DNA of 64,000 nucleotides, taken from the NCBI GenBank assembly GCA_044224315.1, contig JBGAKR010000003.1, forward strand, positions 124,001 through 188,000. The letters run 5' to 3'. This stretch comes from JAGXTF01 sp044224315. GTDB lineage: Bacteria > Bacteroidota > Bacteroidia > NS11-12g > UBA955. Numbering within the stretch: position 1 is the first letter of the stretch; every line of letters begins with the position of its first letter. This document shows, piece after piece, positions 37,009-44,956 of this stretch. Below the pieces are notes generated by a model that made no database searches, had not been told where the DNA came from, and saw only the letters and a program-made list of their open reading frames with translations. The translations under genes were made by a program, and so were the position numbers.

Positions 37009-37467
37009 TTAATGCCAGTAATTTTTCATTAAATCAGAAACCCAATCTGGTTGCCGGATCTCCGTTTTAGGTTGAAATTCTTTAAAAACTGGCTTGATGT
37101 CTAAAATAGGCGTACCATCAATGGCATCCAGATATTTAACTTTTATAATTCTGCCGTTATGTTCCAATAATTCAACGGTAGTAAGTCCAATTTGGTTGGG
37201 TCGGTCTTTTTTGCGCTGACCAAAAATTCCAACTTTAGGGTAATTGGGATTTCCTCGGGGTCTTCCCGAGTATACAATATCCTCACTTTTTACCTGGTCG
37301 AAATAATACAAAATTTCAAGATGCGAAAAATCGGTGATGTGATCGAAAGCCTCTGTAGGAATATGCCCGGCAAGTTCAATTTCTGCAACAATAGCTTCCC
37401 AATAATCATCAATGGGCTCTTTTCTGGCGCTTTTTATGTAAGCAACTGGTTGTAAAAGAATATCCAT
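37009..37467 (-). CDS. trmO: tRNA (N6-threonylcarbamoyladenosine37-N6)-methyltransferase TrmO
   Basis: 152 residues with the TsaA/TrmO core: VAYIKSARKEPI near the start, the RPNQIGLTTVELLEHNG segment and LDAIDGTPILDIKPV. TrmO methylates t6A37 of tRNA(Thr) using SAM; it is a beta-barrel, not a Rossmann methyltransferase. Length and motifs match the short form found in many bacteria; the C-terminal domain of E. coli TrmO is absent. It is one of a cluster of small housekeeping-like genes. Confidence 0.88.
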   Translation of the reverse strand: MDILLQPVAYIKSARKEPIDDYWEAIVAEIELAGHIPTEAFDHITDFSHLEILYYFDQVKSEDIVYSGRPRGNPNYPKVGIFGQRKKDRPNQIGLTTVELLEHNGRIIKVKYLDAIDGTPILDIKPVFKEFQPKTEIRQPDWVSDLMKNYWH

Positions 37468-37500
37468 GGGTCTAAGATTTTTTGTATGATTTTAAATAAT

Positions 37501-37830
37501 TTATTTTAATGACTGAATTTCATTTATGGAATAAAATACTTTTCCACCTTTACCTATAATTAAATCCCTTTCCCTATTCGCACCCGGACTTTCTGCCAAT
37601 AACAATATTGCCTCACATGCGCCAATTACTGCAAGGGAAATGTCCATGGCACATTTATATTTATCCTTAACTGTGGCGTGTTCTAACACGGGCAAGGCTG
37701 CATTTATTCCTATTACCGGTATATGCCCAAGCTCAAGCAGCCGGGCTGCCATCTGATTCATTTTATCTAAATTATTTTGCCTTTGTTCTGCTGTTTCAGC
37801 TGAATATGGGCCTGCTACTCCGATTATCAT
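37501..37830 (-). CDS. DUF4406-like nucleoside-deoxyribosyltransferase-fold protein
   Basis: 109 residues. The opening IIGVAGPYSA and the helix QNNLDKMNQMAARLLELGHIP, followed by PGANRERDLIIGKG, resemble small Rossmann-like proteins related to nucleoside 2-deoxyribosyltransferases (DUF4406). Catalytic residues are not certain. ATG start; 33 bp upstream of trmO. Confidence 0.65.
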   Translation of the reverse strand: MIIGVAGPYSAETAEQRQNNLDKMNQMAARLLELGHIPVIGINAALPVLEHATVKDKYKCAMDISLAVIGACEAILLLAESPGANRERDLIIGKGGKVFYSINEIQSLK

Positions 37831-37888
37831 TTTTACGATTCTTTACACTTATTTATGGGTAAAATTATTCATCGTTCTATCTGCAATT

Positions 37889-38605
37889 TTATAAACCTAT
37901 ATAAAATCCAATATTTAATCCGGCATTCGATACATATCCTGTAACCGGGGCATCTGTAATTTTCAACAAACTGTATCGCATTACTGTCTCAGCCCTAAGG
38001 CTTAGTTTGCTGTTAATAGGGTAGTGGATGCCTGCGCTTATCATTGGGCTTAGGTTTATGGATTTATATTTGTAATTTGTGGGACTGGTCTTTCTCTGGG
38101 TTTGGTCTGAAACCGTTACGGTGGTTACTGTTTCTTTTATAAAAATGTTAGTAATCAACCCTATGCTGGTAAAAAACCGAATGGATTTCTCACCAAAACT
38201 AAAGTTGGCTTTTACCGGAATATCTAAATATTGAATGTTATAAACTGATTTCGATTTAACCGGAGCAGAAGTTCCGGGCATTCCAAATATCAGTTCCCTA
38301 AACTGGGTCTGATAGCCTTTATTTGACAATTGAATACCCGCTTCAATCCCCATATGTTTATTTAGATTGTAACATACATTGGCCCCAAAGGTAAAGCCCA
38401 GCTTCATAGTTTCATCGGCATTTCTGGCTTGTATGATTGAATCGCTAAAAGCACTGCCATCATTATTTTTAAGTTTAATAAAGCAAAGATCTGGCGAAAA
38501 ATTTACCCCTATTTGTATTTTTTCAAAGTCGCCAAACGCTGTTCCCACTTGTCCCAAAGCACTGCTGGCAGCCATGGCCAACATTAAAAGGAAAGATTTA
38601 TTCAT
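37889..38605 (-). CDS. PorT-like outer-membrane beta-barrel protein
   Basis: 238 residues from ATG (MNKSFLLMLAM). The longer ATG at 38647 reads into the preceding gene and would spoil the signal peptide (cleavage near ALGQ). Regular aromatic beta-strands (FTFGANVCYNL, GIEAGIQLSNKGYQT, LDIPVKANFSFG, MISAGIHYPINSKLSLRAE) fit the outer-membrane beta-barrel family PorT/OMP_b-brl_2. It is 23 bp downstream of the secreted protein at 38629. Confidence 0.82.
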   Translation of the reverse strand: MNKSFLLMLAMAASSALGQVGTAFGDFEKIQIGVNFSPDLCFIKLKNNDGSAFSDSIIQARNADETMKLGFTFGANVCYNLNKHMGIEAGIQLSNKGYQTQFRELIFGMPGTSAPVKSKSVYNIQYLDIPVKANFSFGEKSIRFFTSIGLITNIFIKETVTTVTVSDQTQRKTSPTNYKYKSINLSPMISAGIHYPINSKLSLRAETVMRYSLLKITDAPVTGYVSNAGLNIGFYIGL

Positions 38606-38628
38606 AATTAAACAATTATTCACCCTTT

Positions 38629-39123
38629 TTATTTGATTCGATCCCATGCTTTAAATGGCTGATTATTAAAATCACCTCCTGTTAGCAGCAAATCATTTTT
38701 CTTATCATTCGATACCCCAATGAAAAGGATAAATGATTCTCCATCTGCATTCTTTACGCCATTATTGTCTCGGTAATACACTAAATGTGTGTTACCATCG
38801 CTTTCTGTAAGTAGAAAAGGATGCTTTTTGTTTTTTAAAATAAAATATCCCGACAAATAAATGGTCTTATTTTTTACATATTCTAAATTTTCTTCTGGAA
38901 TAGATTTAATCGCCGTTGAGTCCAGGATAAATTCAATTGTATCCTTGCGGGTGTTGGCAGAGGGTTTCAGCCTGGTGGTTAACTCAACGTTTACAGTCCA
39001 TTGCCCCAAAAGCCTGCTGGCAGTTACGTTTGCACTTCCGTATTTGTTATAATCAGGATTGTTCTGGCCTTGTAAACTGGACATGGCCAAAAATAAAATT
39101 GCGAATAGAAATGGTTTATTCAT
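38629..39123 (-). CDS. Small secreted protein with duplicated C-terminus elsewhere
   Basis: 164 residues, Sec signal peptide (cleavage near SSLQGQ). The domain contains LLGQWTVNVELTTRL and, at the end, ESFILFIGVSNDKKNDLLLTGGDFNNQPFKAW (read in parts). No known family. The last ~47 codons have a diverged copy at 41581-41722. Its ATG overlaps the stop of the gene upstream by 8 bp, so these secreted and membrane proteins are probably one unit. Confidence 0.65.
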   Translation of the reverse strand: MNKPFLFAILFLAMSSLQGQNNPDYNKYGSANVTASRLLGQWTVNVELTTRLKPSANTRKDTIEFILDSTAIKSIPEENLEYVKNKTIYLSGYFILKNKKHPFLLTESDGNTHLVYYRDNNGVKNADGESFILFIGVSNDKKNDLLLTGGDFNNQPFKAWDRIK

Positions 39124-40027
39124 ATTGGTTTGGTTTATATTTTTTTATAGGTATTAATTTGTGTTTAATGATTACTCCGATTATAATTAACCCTGTGAGA
39201 ATAAATAAGATGTAATTTGTAAAGTTAATCCTTTTATTAATAACTTTAGGACAATTACAGATTTTCATTGTCTTTGGATTAGGGGTGTATTTTTCTCCGG
39301 GACTAGTAAATTCAATAGCATTGGTTAAAGAATCATCGAAATTACCTGATGCATCCATAAGCGAAAAAGATATTTCGTAATTTTCATTATCAATAAAATT
39401 AAACTCTCCTGAACACATGCCATGACCGATTTTTAAGAAGGATGAATCGGGAATTACATAGTATTGACTTATTTCTCCCGTTTTAAGGGCTTTCAACCTC
39501 GCTAATACAATAACAGGAGAAACGTCATTTATGCACACACAAAAGTTTGCAAATCTCTCGGTGCCACAGCCGAATTTATTCCCGGTATTATCCAAATAGA
39601 AGGGTGCACTTTGCCATCGAGGCATTTCATTGTCAGTCTTATCAGAAGCAGTCCAGCGAAAATTTTTGACATCAAAGTCATATCTATTGTAATGATCCAA
39701 ACTGTCTGTCTGCAATGAATAAGTTTCACCCGACACCAGGTTTCGCACAGGCTTAAGAATGGCTTGAGTTAAGTTAAATTGACTTGTATATAGTTTTAAT
39801 ACTTGCAGATCAATAGTTGAATTTTGGGACTTCAGATAAATTTTGAAGTGTTTGTTAATTTCTGAAATCACGGCCTGTGAACTTGAATAACCTTCAATTA
39901 CAAAAATTGGGTTCTTACAAATTGTCTTAGTACTTGGCCATACTCTAATTCCACTGGTGGTGCATTTTGCCGGTGCCAAATTTGTAAATATACTAAATAA
40001 GACAAGCAAAATAATGTTTTTTCTCAT
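39116..40027 (-). CDS. Unknown exported protein anchored by a C-terminal helix
   Basis: 303 residues: Sec signal peptide (cleavage near APAKC), an extracytoplasmic domain of about 230 residues and a hydrophobic helix near the C-terminus (about 270-288) with a Lys-rich cytoplasmic end. It contains a CxC pair (FCVCINDVSP) and other Cys. No family recognised. Overlaps the start of the 38629 gene by 8 bp. Confidence 0.6.
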   Translation of the reverse strand: MRKNIILLVLFSIFTNLAPAKCTTSGIRVWPSTKTICKNPIFVIEGYSSSQAVISEINKHFKIYLKSQNSTIDLQVLKLYTSQFNLTQAILKPVRNLVSGETYSLQTDSLDHYNRYDFDVKNFRWTASDKTDNEMPRWQSAPFYLDNTGNKFGCGTERFANFCVCINDVSPVIVLARLKALKTGEISQYYVIPDSSFLKIGHGMCSGEFNFIDNENYEISFSLMDASGNFDDSLTNAIEFTSPGEKYTPNPKTMKICNCPKVINKRINFTNYILFILTGLIIIGVIIKHKLIPIKKYKPNQYE

Positions 40028-40636
40028 TGATAATAACTTTGTAAATTTACAACATTATTTTAATCCATACTTAGCAAGTTTAAAGGATTATTTCATTGAT
40101 AAGATTAGATTTTAATTGCATGGATAACAGAAGTAATATTATTTTCTGATATTTAAAATAAAGTGAAATGTTGAAATTGCCGCAGGGTATTTACCACTGA
40201 ACAAATGATTAGAAATGAAATGAAGACTGCACTGGCATTGATTATCCGGACCAAGTTTTGAAGAAAAAGTCTGGTTGAAGACGTCCAGAACATTCGGTAA
40301 AAAAAGGATTGCATGGAGGTCATAAACTAAGGCTTGCTAGGACTTAACTGAGCCAGGTCAATTGTCGAAATTTTGAGTAAGATAAATCTGTAGTTGAGGG
40401 CTGTAAGGTGAAATGATGAGCATTCCTTGGTTCAATCGAGTTAAGTTAGGCTCAGCACAGCGCATTCAGATTAGTAAGATATAGTTGCAAACTTTCATTC
40501 CCCAGCGTTCCAAATCTACTTTCAGCCTTTATCAGGTTATAAAATTGATTATGAAAGAGCTAATGACTGATTAATTTACAAATTCTATTGAATTTCTCCG
40601 GGTACATCTATACTTTTGTTAAAAATTGATAATCCT
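40028..40636. other. Intergenic region of about 610 bp
   Basis: Apart from the promoter at 40588-40618 I see no gene, hairpin or repeat here. It is moderately AT-rich; several short frames start and stop without family features, so it could be a decayed gene, but I cannot name one. Confidence 0.5.
40588..40618 (+). promoter_or_regulatory. Bacteroidota-type promoter for the 40637 gene
   Basis: TTG (40588-40590), a 20-bp spacer and TACTTTTG (40611-40618) match TTG-N19-21-TAnnTTTG. The ATG is 18 bp past the -7 box. Confidence 0.7.
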
Positions 40637-41512
40637 ATGAAGTTCAAATCTTTTCTACTCCCTATTACCTGCCTCACTACCATTGTCAGCTTTGCACAGC
40701 AGGTGCCCAATGCTGGTTTTGAAAACTGGGCCAATGCCAAAACCCCTGATAATTGGATTTCGGGCTCATCTTTATCAATTATATCCAATCAATGCAATCA
40801 GAATCAGTCCGATAAAATTAGTGGAACAGGGTCTGCCGAAATCCGCACAGAAAAGGTGGGTTCTTTTGCAACATCCTGGGATTTTATTTCACTTGGCAGT
40901 GGGGATTTTTCGATTTCAAAGGGATATACCTTTAAACCAGTGCCTTTTGCTTTCAGACCTGATTCTTTTTTGTTTCACTATAAATATACCACCACAGCTA
41001 CCGATTCGGCGTTAATGAAAATAAAATTCACCAAGGCTGGTGCAGTATTATTGGAAGAGGAAAAAGCCCTGCTGGTAAATAATAAATGGGAACAAGTAAG
41101 CATGAATTTAACAGGATTATACAAATCTGCCGGTACACCCGATTCTGTGTTAATTCAGTTCTATTCAAGCAAACCCCGAACCGGATTTTTCGGCGTGGAA
41201 GGCTCGGTTTTGAGGGTAGATGAGTTGCATATGGGATATAAAAGTACCGCATCCATTGAAGCGAAAGAATCTGCTTTATGCCGGATATATCCCAATCCTG
41301 TGGACCAGTTTATTGTGATAGAAACCCCAAATCCCGGGCCTGACGAGATTTTTACTGTTTATACAGCTACGGGCACCCAAGTTTTGAGTCAAACTCTGCA
41401 TACATCACACACAGATGTGAATACTAGCATTTGGCTTTCTGGCATTTATTATTACACTGTAAAAACCAAAAATGGAGTGAATTCCACTGGCAAATTAAGC
41501 GTTTGTCATTGA
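40637..41512 (+). CDS. Secreted protein with T9SS sorting domain
   Basis: 291 residues from ATG (MKFKSFLLPI); an upstream TTG inside the promoter -7 box is not a start. A signal peptide ends near SFAQQVPNAGFENW. The central ~190 residues form a jelly-roll-like or carbohydrate-binding module (VPNAGFENW, TPDNWISG, KINFTKAG-like strands); the opening PNAGFENW is seen in PCMD-type putative glycan-binding proteins. The C-terminal ~75 residues form a Por sorting domain (CRIYPNPVDQFIVIE; SGIYYYTVK). Exported through the type IX system. Own promoter, single gene. Confidence 0.8.
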   Translation: MKFKSFLLPITCLTTIVSFAQQVPNAGFENWANAKTPDNWISGSSLSIISNQCNQNQSDKISGTGSAEIRTEKVGSFATSWDFISLGSGDFSISKGYTFKPVPFAFRPDSFLFHYKYTTTATDSALMKIKFTKAGAVLLEEEKALLVNNKWEQVSMNLTGLYKSAGTPDSVLIQFYSSKPRTGFFGVEGSVLRVDELHMGYKSTASIEAKESALCRIYPNPVDQFIVIETPNPGPDEIFTVYTATGTQVLSQTLHTSHTDVNTSIWLSGIYYYTVKTKNGVNSTGKLSVCH

Positions 41513-41580
41513 GTGGCAAGTTGTTTTTGCATTAAAAAAACTTCAATTTTAATTACAATTTATTTTACATAACCATTCAA

Positions 41581-41722
41581 TCATAATTTGATTCGCTCCC
41601 ATGCTTTAAATGGTTGATTGTTGAAATCACCACCTGTTAAGAGTAAATCATTTTTCTTTTCGTTTGATACCGAAATCAAAGGGATAAATGATTCTCCGTC
41701 TGCATTCTTTGCGCCATTTTTA
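41581..41722 (-). pseudogene. Fragment duplicating the C-terminus of the 38629 gene
   Basis: On the minus strand this encodes AKNADGESF, then ISVSNEKKNDLLLTGGDFNN and QPFKAWERIKL before a stop. It corresponds residue for residue to the last ~47 codons of the 38629-39123 protein, with several substitutions but an intact frame. The similarity ends abruptly near 41720 and no start codon or signal peptide is present upstream. It is best read as a truncated duplicate. The parent gene lies about 2.9 kb to the left, across the T9SS protein gene. Confidence 0.8.
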
Positions 41723-41767
41723 ATTAAGAAATACTTTTTAAGGCGCGTTTTCTGTCATGAATCCGAA

Positions 41768-42313
41768 TTAAAGTTCACAAATCATTACATTTCTTCTTGT
41801 GCCGGCCATTTTCACAAATTCAAAATCAACTTTTTCGAATGACTTTACAAATCCCATAAACCTGTAACTGGGAGAGTCTGGGTCTACCGGGTAAGCCTCC
41901 AAGTATTTGGCGCCATTTTCTTTGTCATATTTTTTAGCCTGTTCTATCAGTAGGTCTATCAGTCCCATATCCCTGTATTCCTTTTTTATGTAAAAACAGG
42001 CCAATGACCAAACATTTTCAATACTCTGGTCTCCACCAAGTCTTTGATACGTTTCTCTGGGCGCCACAGAGCACCAGGCAATGGGTTCAGTATCCATGTA
42101 AGCCAATAATCCGATTGGTGTTTTGTTAAATACCCGCTGTTGAATAAAATTCTTTCTATTGGCCTTTGTATTTTCTTTTAGCTCTTCTTTTGTCATGCGC
42201 CAAGCCATGCACCAGCAATAACTGGGCCCACCCTTTGACTGAAAAAGGGCTTCAAAATCGGCCCAGTTTTCCTCATTTACTGGTTTGGTTTGTATGTTTT
42301 GAAGGGAGGGCAT
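41768..42313 (-). CDS. GNAT-family N-acetyltransferase (second type)
   Basis: 181 residues. It has the GNAT strand LLAYMDTEPIAWCSVAPRE and the acetyl-CoA region CFYIKKEYRDMGLIDLLIEQA, where the usual R-x-x-G-x-G/A is degenerate (YRDMGLI). The N-terminus GGPSYCWCMAWRM is characteristic of a Bacteroidota/Firmicutes group of unknown substrate. It lies at the left edge of the cassette region, next to a possible attC at 42327-42457, so it may itself be a cassette gene. Confidence 0.75.
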   Translation of the reverse strand: MPSLQNIQTKPVNEENWADFEALFQSKGGPSYCWCMAWRMTKEELKENTKANRKNFIQQRVFNKTPIGLLAYMDTEPIAWCSVAPRETYQRLGGDQSIENVWSLACFYIKKEYRDMGLIDLLIEQAKKYDKENGAKYLEAYPVDPDSPSYRFMGFVKSFEKVDFEFVKMAGTRRNVMICEL

Positions 42314-42326
42314 AAAATTTCAGCTA

Positions 42327-42457
42327 TCTATCGGTTTCGTGCATTGTGTTTGGGCCGGTTTTCGGACCTGTCCCGACCAAGGCGTTGGGAGCACAAAGTT
42401 TCCATTTATTACTAAAGTTTATTAGAAGCAGAATGCTCCAAGTTTGAACGTCAGCCT
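42327..42457 (-). other. Possible degenerate attC site
   Basis: About 130 bp of imperfect dyad: ATCGGTTTCGTGCATT at the left and AATGCTCC...GTCAGC (42450-42455) at the right. GTCAGC also occurs at the left end of attC A, where cassette 42492 would begin, as expected for a cassette terminus. Weak, because the left R-box is not clear. Confidence 0.35.
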
Positions 42458-42491
42458 GCCTGACACGAAATCCCATCTTACTGGTAGTGCT

Positions 42492-42905
42492 TCACGTTTC
42501 AGCTGGCTGACTGAAAATAAGGACTCCTTCATGATCGTATGAATAGTATTCGCCAGTAGGAATTCCGTCTTCATAAAAAAACACATCTTTCGGCTGCCCG
42601 TTTTCATGATACTCAATATTCTTACCTTGAAACTTTTCGTCTTGAATTTGGCCCTTTTTATCGTATCCTAATGCATAGTAAAAACCTTCTGCTCTCACAT
42701 TGCCATTGTCATGAAAATATCGATAAGCTTGCCCTTCTCCTGGAAAGTTCTCCCTCCTTACAACTTCGATCTCCTTATTCTTTTTATCGATTAGTTCAAT
42801 AATCTTCCGTCCATTGGCGTCAGACCATTTAGAGAAATTCTTTCTAATTAGCCACTTAAATTTAATTCGATCCAGAAATTTCATATCAAAGTAATTTGTA
42901 GGCAT
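42492..42905 (-). CDS. Cassette gene: MORN/YwqK-like repeat protein
   Basis: 137 residues (ATG at 42905; ATG at residue 8 is also possible). The C-terminal half has MORN-variant/YwqK-like repeats: YRYFHDNGNVRAEGFYY, IEYHENGQPKDVFFYEDG and GEYYSYDHEG. The N-terminal 50 residues are basic. YwqK-type repeats occur in antitoxin-like and surface proteins of Bacteroidota; no toxin gene adjoins it. The start lies about 5 bp from the edge of attC A, which fits a compact integron cassette. Confidence 0.65.
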   Translation of the reverse strand: MPTNYFDMKFLDRIKFKWLIRKNFSKWSDANGRKIIELIDKKNKEIEVVRRENFPGEGQAYRYFHDNGNVRAEGFYYALGYDKKGQIQDEKFQGKNIEYHENGQPKDVFFYEDGIPTGEYYSYDHEGVLIFSQPAET

Positions 42906-42911
42906 TGCCTG

Positions 42912-43052
42912 ACCGCTGACGGTTTGCAGCTACCCGAAGGGCGGGACTTTTACCACAAAACGTAATTTGTAAAACTAATGTTCCTTTAACCGCAAAACTG
43001 TCTTTAGAGCACCAGACCCCGCCTTTTAGATAGATGCTGTTTTTCCCAGTGC
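42912..43052 (-). other. attC-like recombination site A
   Basis: Plus-strand left end GCTGACGGTTTGCAGC, then a segment of about 40 bp identical to site B bar one base, and right end GATGCTGTTTTTCC. The right R-box has lost the TTATAAC core seen in site B. The stop of the 43055 gene lies 3 bp away, as in a cassette. Confidence 0.6.
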
Positions 43053-43054
43053 TT

Positions 43055-43435
43055 TTAGTCATGGATAAAGTATGAATCAGTTTCTTCTCCATCGTCAATT
43101 ATTTTAACTTCAATGTCGAATAGTTTGTCATAGATTGAATTAAACTTTGTCCTGTCAGCCCAACCTGATTTTTCAAATATCGTGTCTACAGTAACAATGA
43201 TTTTGTCAGTTCTATTAAATTTGTTGTCTTTAATAACTCTAATTAATTGAATGAGGTCGTCCGATGCAATATTGTGTTCGGTCAAATGCCAGCAAAATTC
43301 TTGTTCTTCTCCATCGTCCAAATAACGGGCAATTCCATAAATTTTGTCAATGGCGACTTTTGTAATTTCAACTTTGTTAACTCCGTAAAGTCCAAGAAAT
43401 TGTTCTAGTAATATTTGTCTTTTGTCTGTAGTCAT
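43055..43435 (-). CDS. Cassette gene: acidic protein of unknown function
   Basis: 126 residues, no signal peptide. It is acidic at the C-terminus (DIEVKIIDDGEETDSYFIHD) with a helical first half. ATG start at 43435, about 30 bp inside the attC B left end. It ends 3 bp from attC A. AT-rich compared with the surrounding genome. I recognise no family. Such short ORFans are typical of integron cassettes. Confidence 0.6.
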   Translation of the reverse strand: MTTDKRQILLEQFLGLYGVNKVEITKVAIDKIYGIARYLDDGEEQEFCWHLTEHNIASDDLIQLIRVIKDNKFNRTDKIIVTVDTIFEKSGWADRTKFNSIYDKLFDIEVKIIDDGEETDSYFIHD

Positions 43436-43464
43436 TGTTCACAGGATTGTCGTCCTAGCATTGG

Positions 43465-43603
43465 GCATAACTGTTTGCAGCTACCCGAAGGGCGGGACTT
43501 TTACCACAAAACTTGAATCAAAATCCGTTTGGGGAGGATGATTAACTTAGAAACTGTCTTTGAATGATGCAACACTGTCTTTTGGAAAGGTGCTGTTATA
43601 AGC
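43465..43603 (-). other. attC-like recombination site B
   Basis: In the direction of the cassette genes it begins GCTTATAAC (R''-like, 43603-43595) and ends GTTATGC (R'-like, 43471-43465). The inner boxes AGCACC and GCTGC, and about 139 bp overall, fit an integron attC. The 5' end of the next upstream cassette (at 44135-44143) repeats TTATAAGCAxTTGT of this site, as expected when a cassette has inserted at G/TT. Confidence 0.75.
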
Positions 43604-43610
43604 AGTTGTT

Positions 43611-44120
43611 TCATTCATGATATTCCAATTTCCAAGTATCTAAGTCGAGAAGTCCTTTTTTAATTTTGTATTCAGGGATTTCTTCAAACTCAAGTTCTAA
43701 TTTGTTATTATTCACTTTTCCGAATTTTATATTGTCGCAATCAATGTCCGTTGGTGCGTCTCTAACTTCTAATTCAAAGTCGACATATTGCAAGGTCGTC
43801 CAGTCAGCCAAAATAAATTTGGAACCTAGTGTGTCGGTTGAAAGTTCTTGTATATTCGTCTGAGGGTCTGAAAACACTACATCTTTGGTAATTGGATTAA
43901 TAATGTATAAACAGTCTGAAGTCAACACACCAACAAGTCCAAGTTGATTTGCAACTGAAATATATTTTGGAGTCCCACGAAATGAGCCGTACCAATCATT
44001 TGTCTTGTCAACTGAAAACTTTACCCAACACCATTCTGCACTTTTCCAAATAGTGTTTAGGTCGAATTGACGTTCGTCAAATTGTCCTGAAATTGGAGTG
44101 TATGTATATTCAGCGTTCAT
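43611..44120 (-). CDS. Cassette gene: unknown soluble protein
   Basis: 169 residues, no signal peptide or membrane segment. It has Trp/Tyr-rich N-terminal sequence (TIWKSAEWCWVKFSVDKTN) and a long run of beta-strand-like segments (VGVLTSDCLYIINP, KFILADWTTLQYVDFELE). No known family. ATG at 44120; the stop lies 7 bp from attC B. It is the first cassette after the 116-bp repeat at 44144-44259. Confidence 0.6.
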   Translation of the reverse strand: MNAEYTYTPISGQFDERQFDLNTIWKSAEWCWVKFSVDKTNDWYGSFRGTPKYISVANQLGLVGVLTSDCLYIINPITKDVVFSDPQTNIQELSTDTLGSKFILADWTTLQYVDFELEVRDAPTDIDCDNIKFGKVNNNKLELEFEEIPEYKIKKGLLDLDTWKLEYHE

Positions 44121-44143
44121 GTGTGTCTACAATTGCTTATAAC

Positions 44144-44259
44144 GTTTATGTAAAAGCAGTATTGCGTTTATCCAACTTTATTGCCACTTTCCTGAAAGTG
44201 GCTTTGAGACTGAGTTTTTTCTTGAAAAAAGGAATCTAAGTGACTTTTTATTTTTGCAA
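44144..44259. repeat. 116-bp repeat, copy 1, at the 5' end of a cassette
   Basis: Matches 46014-46129 with 13 mismatches by my count. It contains CCACTTTC-CT-GAAAGTGG and TTTTTTC-TT-GAAAAAA hairpins. Similarity stops exactly at the junction with the cassette (TTATAAGC in the gene direction), so it may be an attI-like or other insertion-site flank. Confidence 0.75.
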
Positions 44260-44341
44260 GATGGTAGTTGCTACCAAGGTTATAAATTACTGTTAATCGC
44301 GCGAAATGTGCAAATTACACCAGCCAATGGATAGAAAGCAT

Positions 44342-44719
44342 TCAGCCCTTTACATAAGCCAGTTTTTCTGCCACTTTTCCGTTCTCTACCCGAAACACAT
44401 CCACACCCCGCAAGTGCCAGGGTTCTCCGTTTTTTGTTTTGCGGTAAATCCAGCGCACCACGCAGCGGTTGCCGCTGGCGAAAACATCCTCGGCTTCAAA
44501 AAAGGCATCGGAGTTGGCTTGGAAAAACTGCGTCCAAAATGCCTTCACCGCAGCCTGCCCCACTACACGGGCACCGTCTGGCGCAGGGTTTGTGCTTTCA
44601 AACACACAATCTTCAGTCATAGCCAGCATCACGGCATCCACATCGTGGTTGTTAAATGCGGTATTAAACCGGTCAACTGCATCCAGGGTTTCTTGGGTAA
44701 GGTTGGTTTCGTTTGTCAT
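44342..44719 (-). CDS. SnoaL-like / NTF2-fold protein
   Basis: 125 residues of the SnoaL/ketosteroid-isomerase fold: ETLDAVDRFNTAFNNHDVDAVMLAMTEDCVFE at the N-terminus, then VGQAAVKAFWTQFFQA, RCVVRWIYRKTKNGEPWHLRGVDVFRVENGKVAEK. The pattern is clear; the ligand is unknown. Its codon use is more GC-rich than the cassette genes on either side. It lies downstream of attC C, with about 140 bp of spacer before its ATG, so it may or may not be a cassette. Confidence 0.82.
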   Translation of the reverse strand: MTNETNLTQETLDAVDRFNTAFNNHDVDAVMLAMTEDCVFESTNPAPDGARVVGQAAVKAFWTQFFQANSDAFFEAEDVFASGNRCVVRWIYRKTKNGEPWHLRGVDVFRVENGKVAEKLAYVKG

Positions 44720-44854
44720 GGTTTACAATAATAAGTAAAAATAAAAAAACAATCCATTCCTTATGTTTAAAATTGTCCAAAAGCCCAGGATGGGCTGGAA
44801 AGGATGAGACTGCATAGGTTTTGGCAGTAAGAAATAACTGTAGTCAATTGTTGG

Positions 44855-44952
44855 CAGATAACGGTTTGCAGATATTCAACAGGTGGGCTTTTACCACAAA
44901 ACTGAATGTGCAGCGCTATACTCCACCTATTGGGTAGGTGCTGTTATAGGGC
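44855..44952 (-). other. attC-like recombination site C
   Basis: About 98 bp. Plus-strand left end GCAGATAACGGTTTGCAG, centre with TTTTACCACAAAACTG (shared with A and B), right end GGTGCTGTTATAGGGC (44943-44952 is the R''-side box). The 44957 gene stops 5 bp away. The shortest and clearest dyad after site D. Confidence 0.7.
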
Positions 44953-44956
44953 GTTT

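Noticed and set aside
42327..42457. Fifth attC site as a firm call
   Set aside because: The left R-box is unclear and the arms pair poorly; kept only as a low-confidence feature.
44144..44259. The 116-bp repeat as an attC or as a transposon end
   Set aside because: Outer ends are not complementary in the manner of attC R boxes, there is no transposase and no target-site duplication visible.
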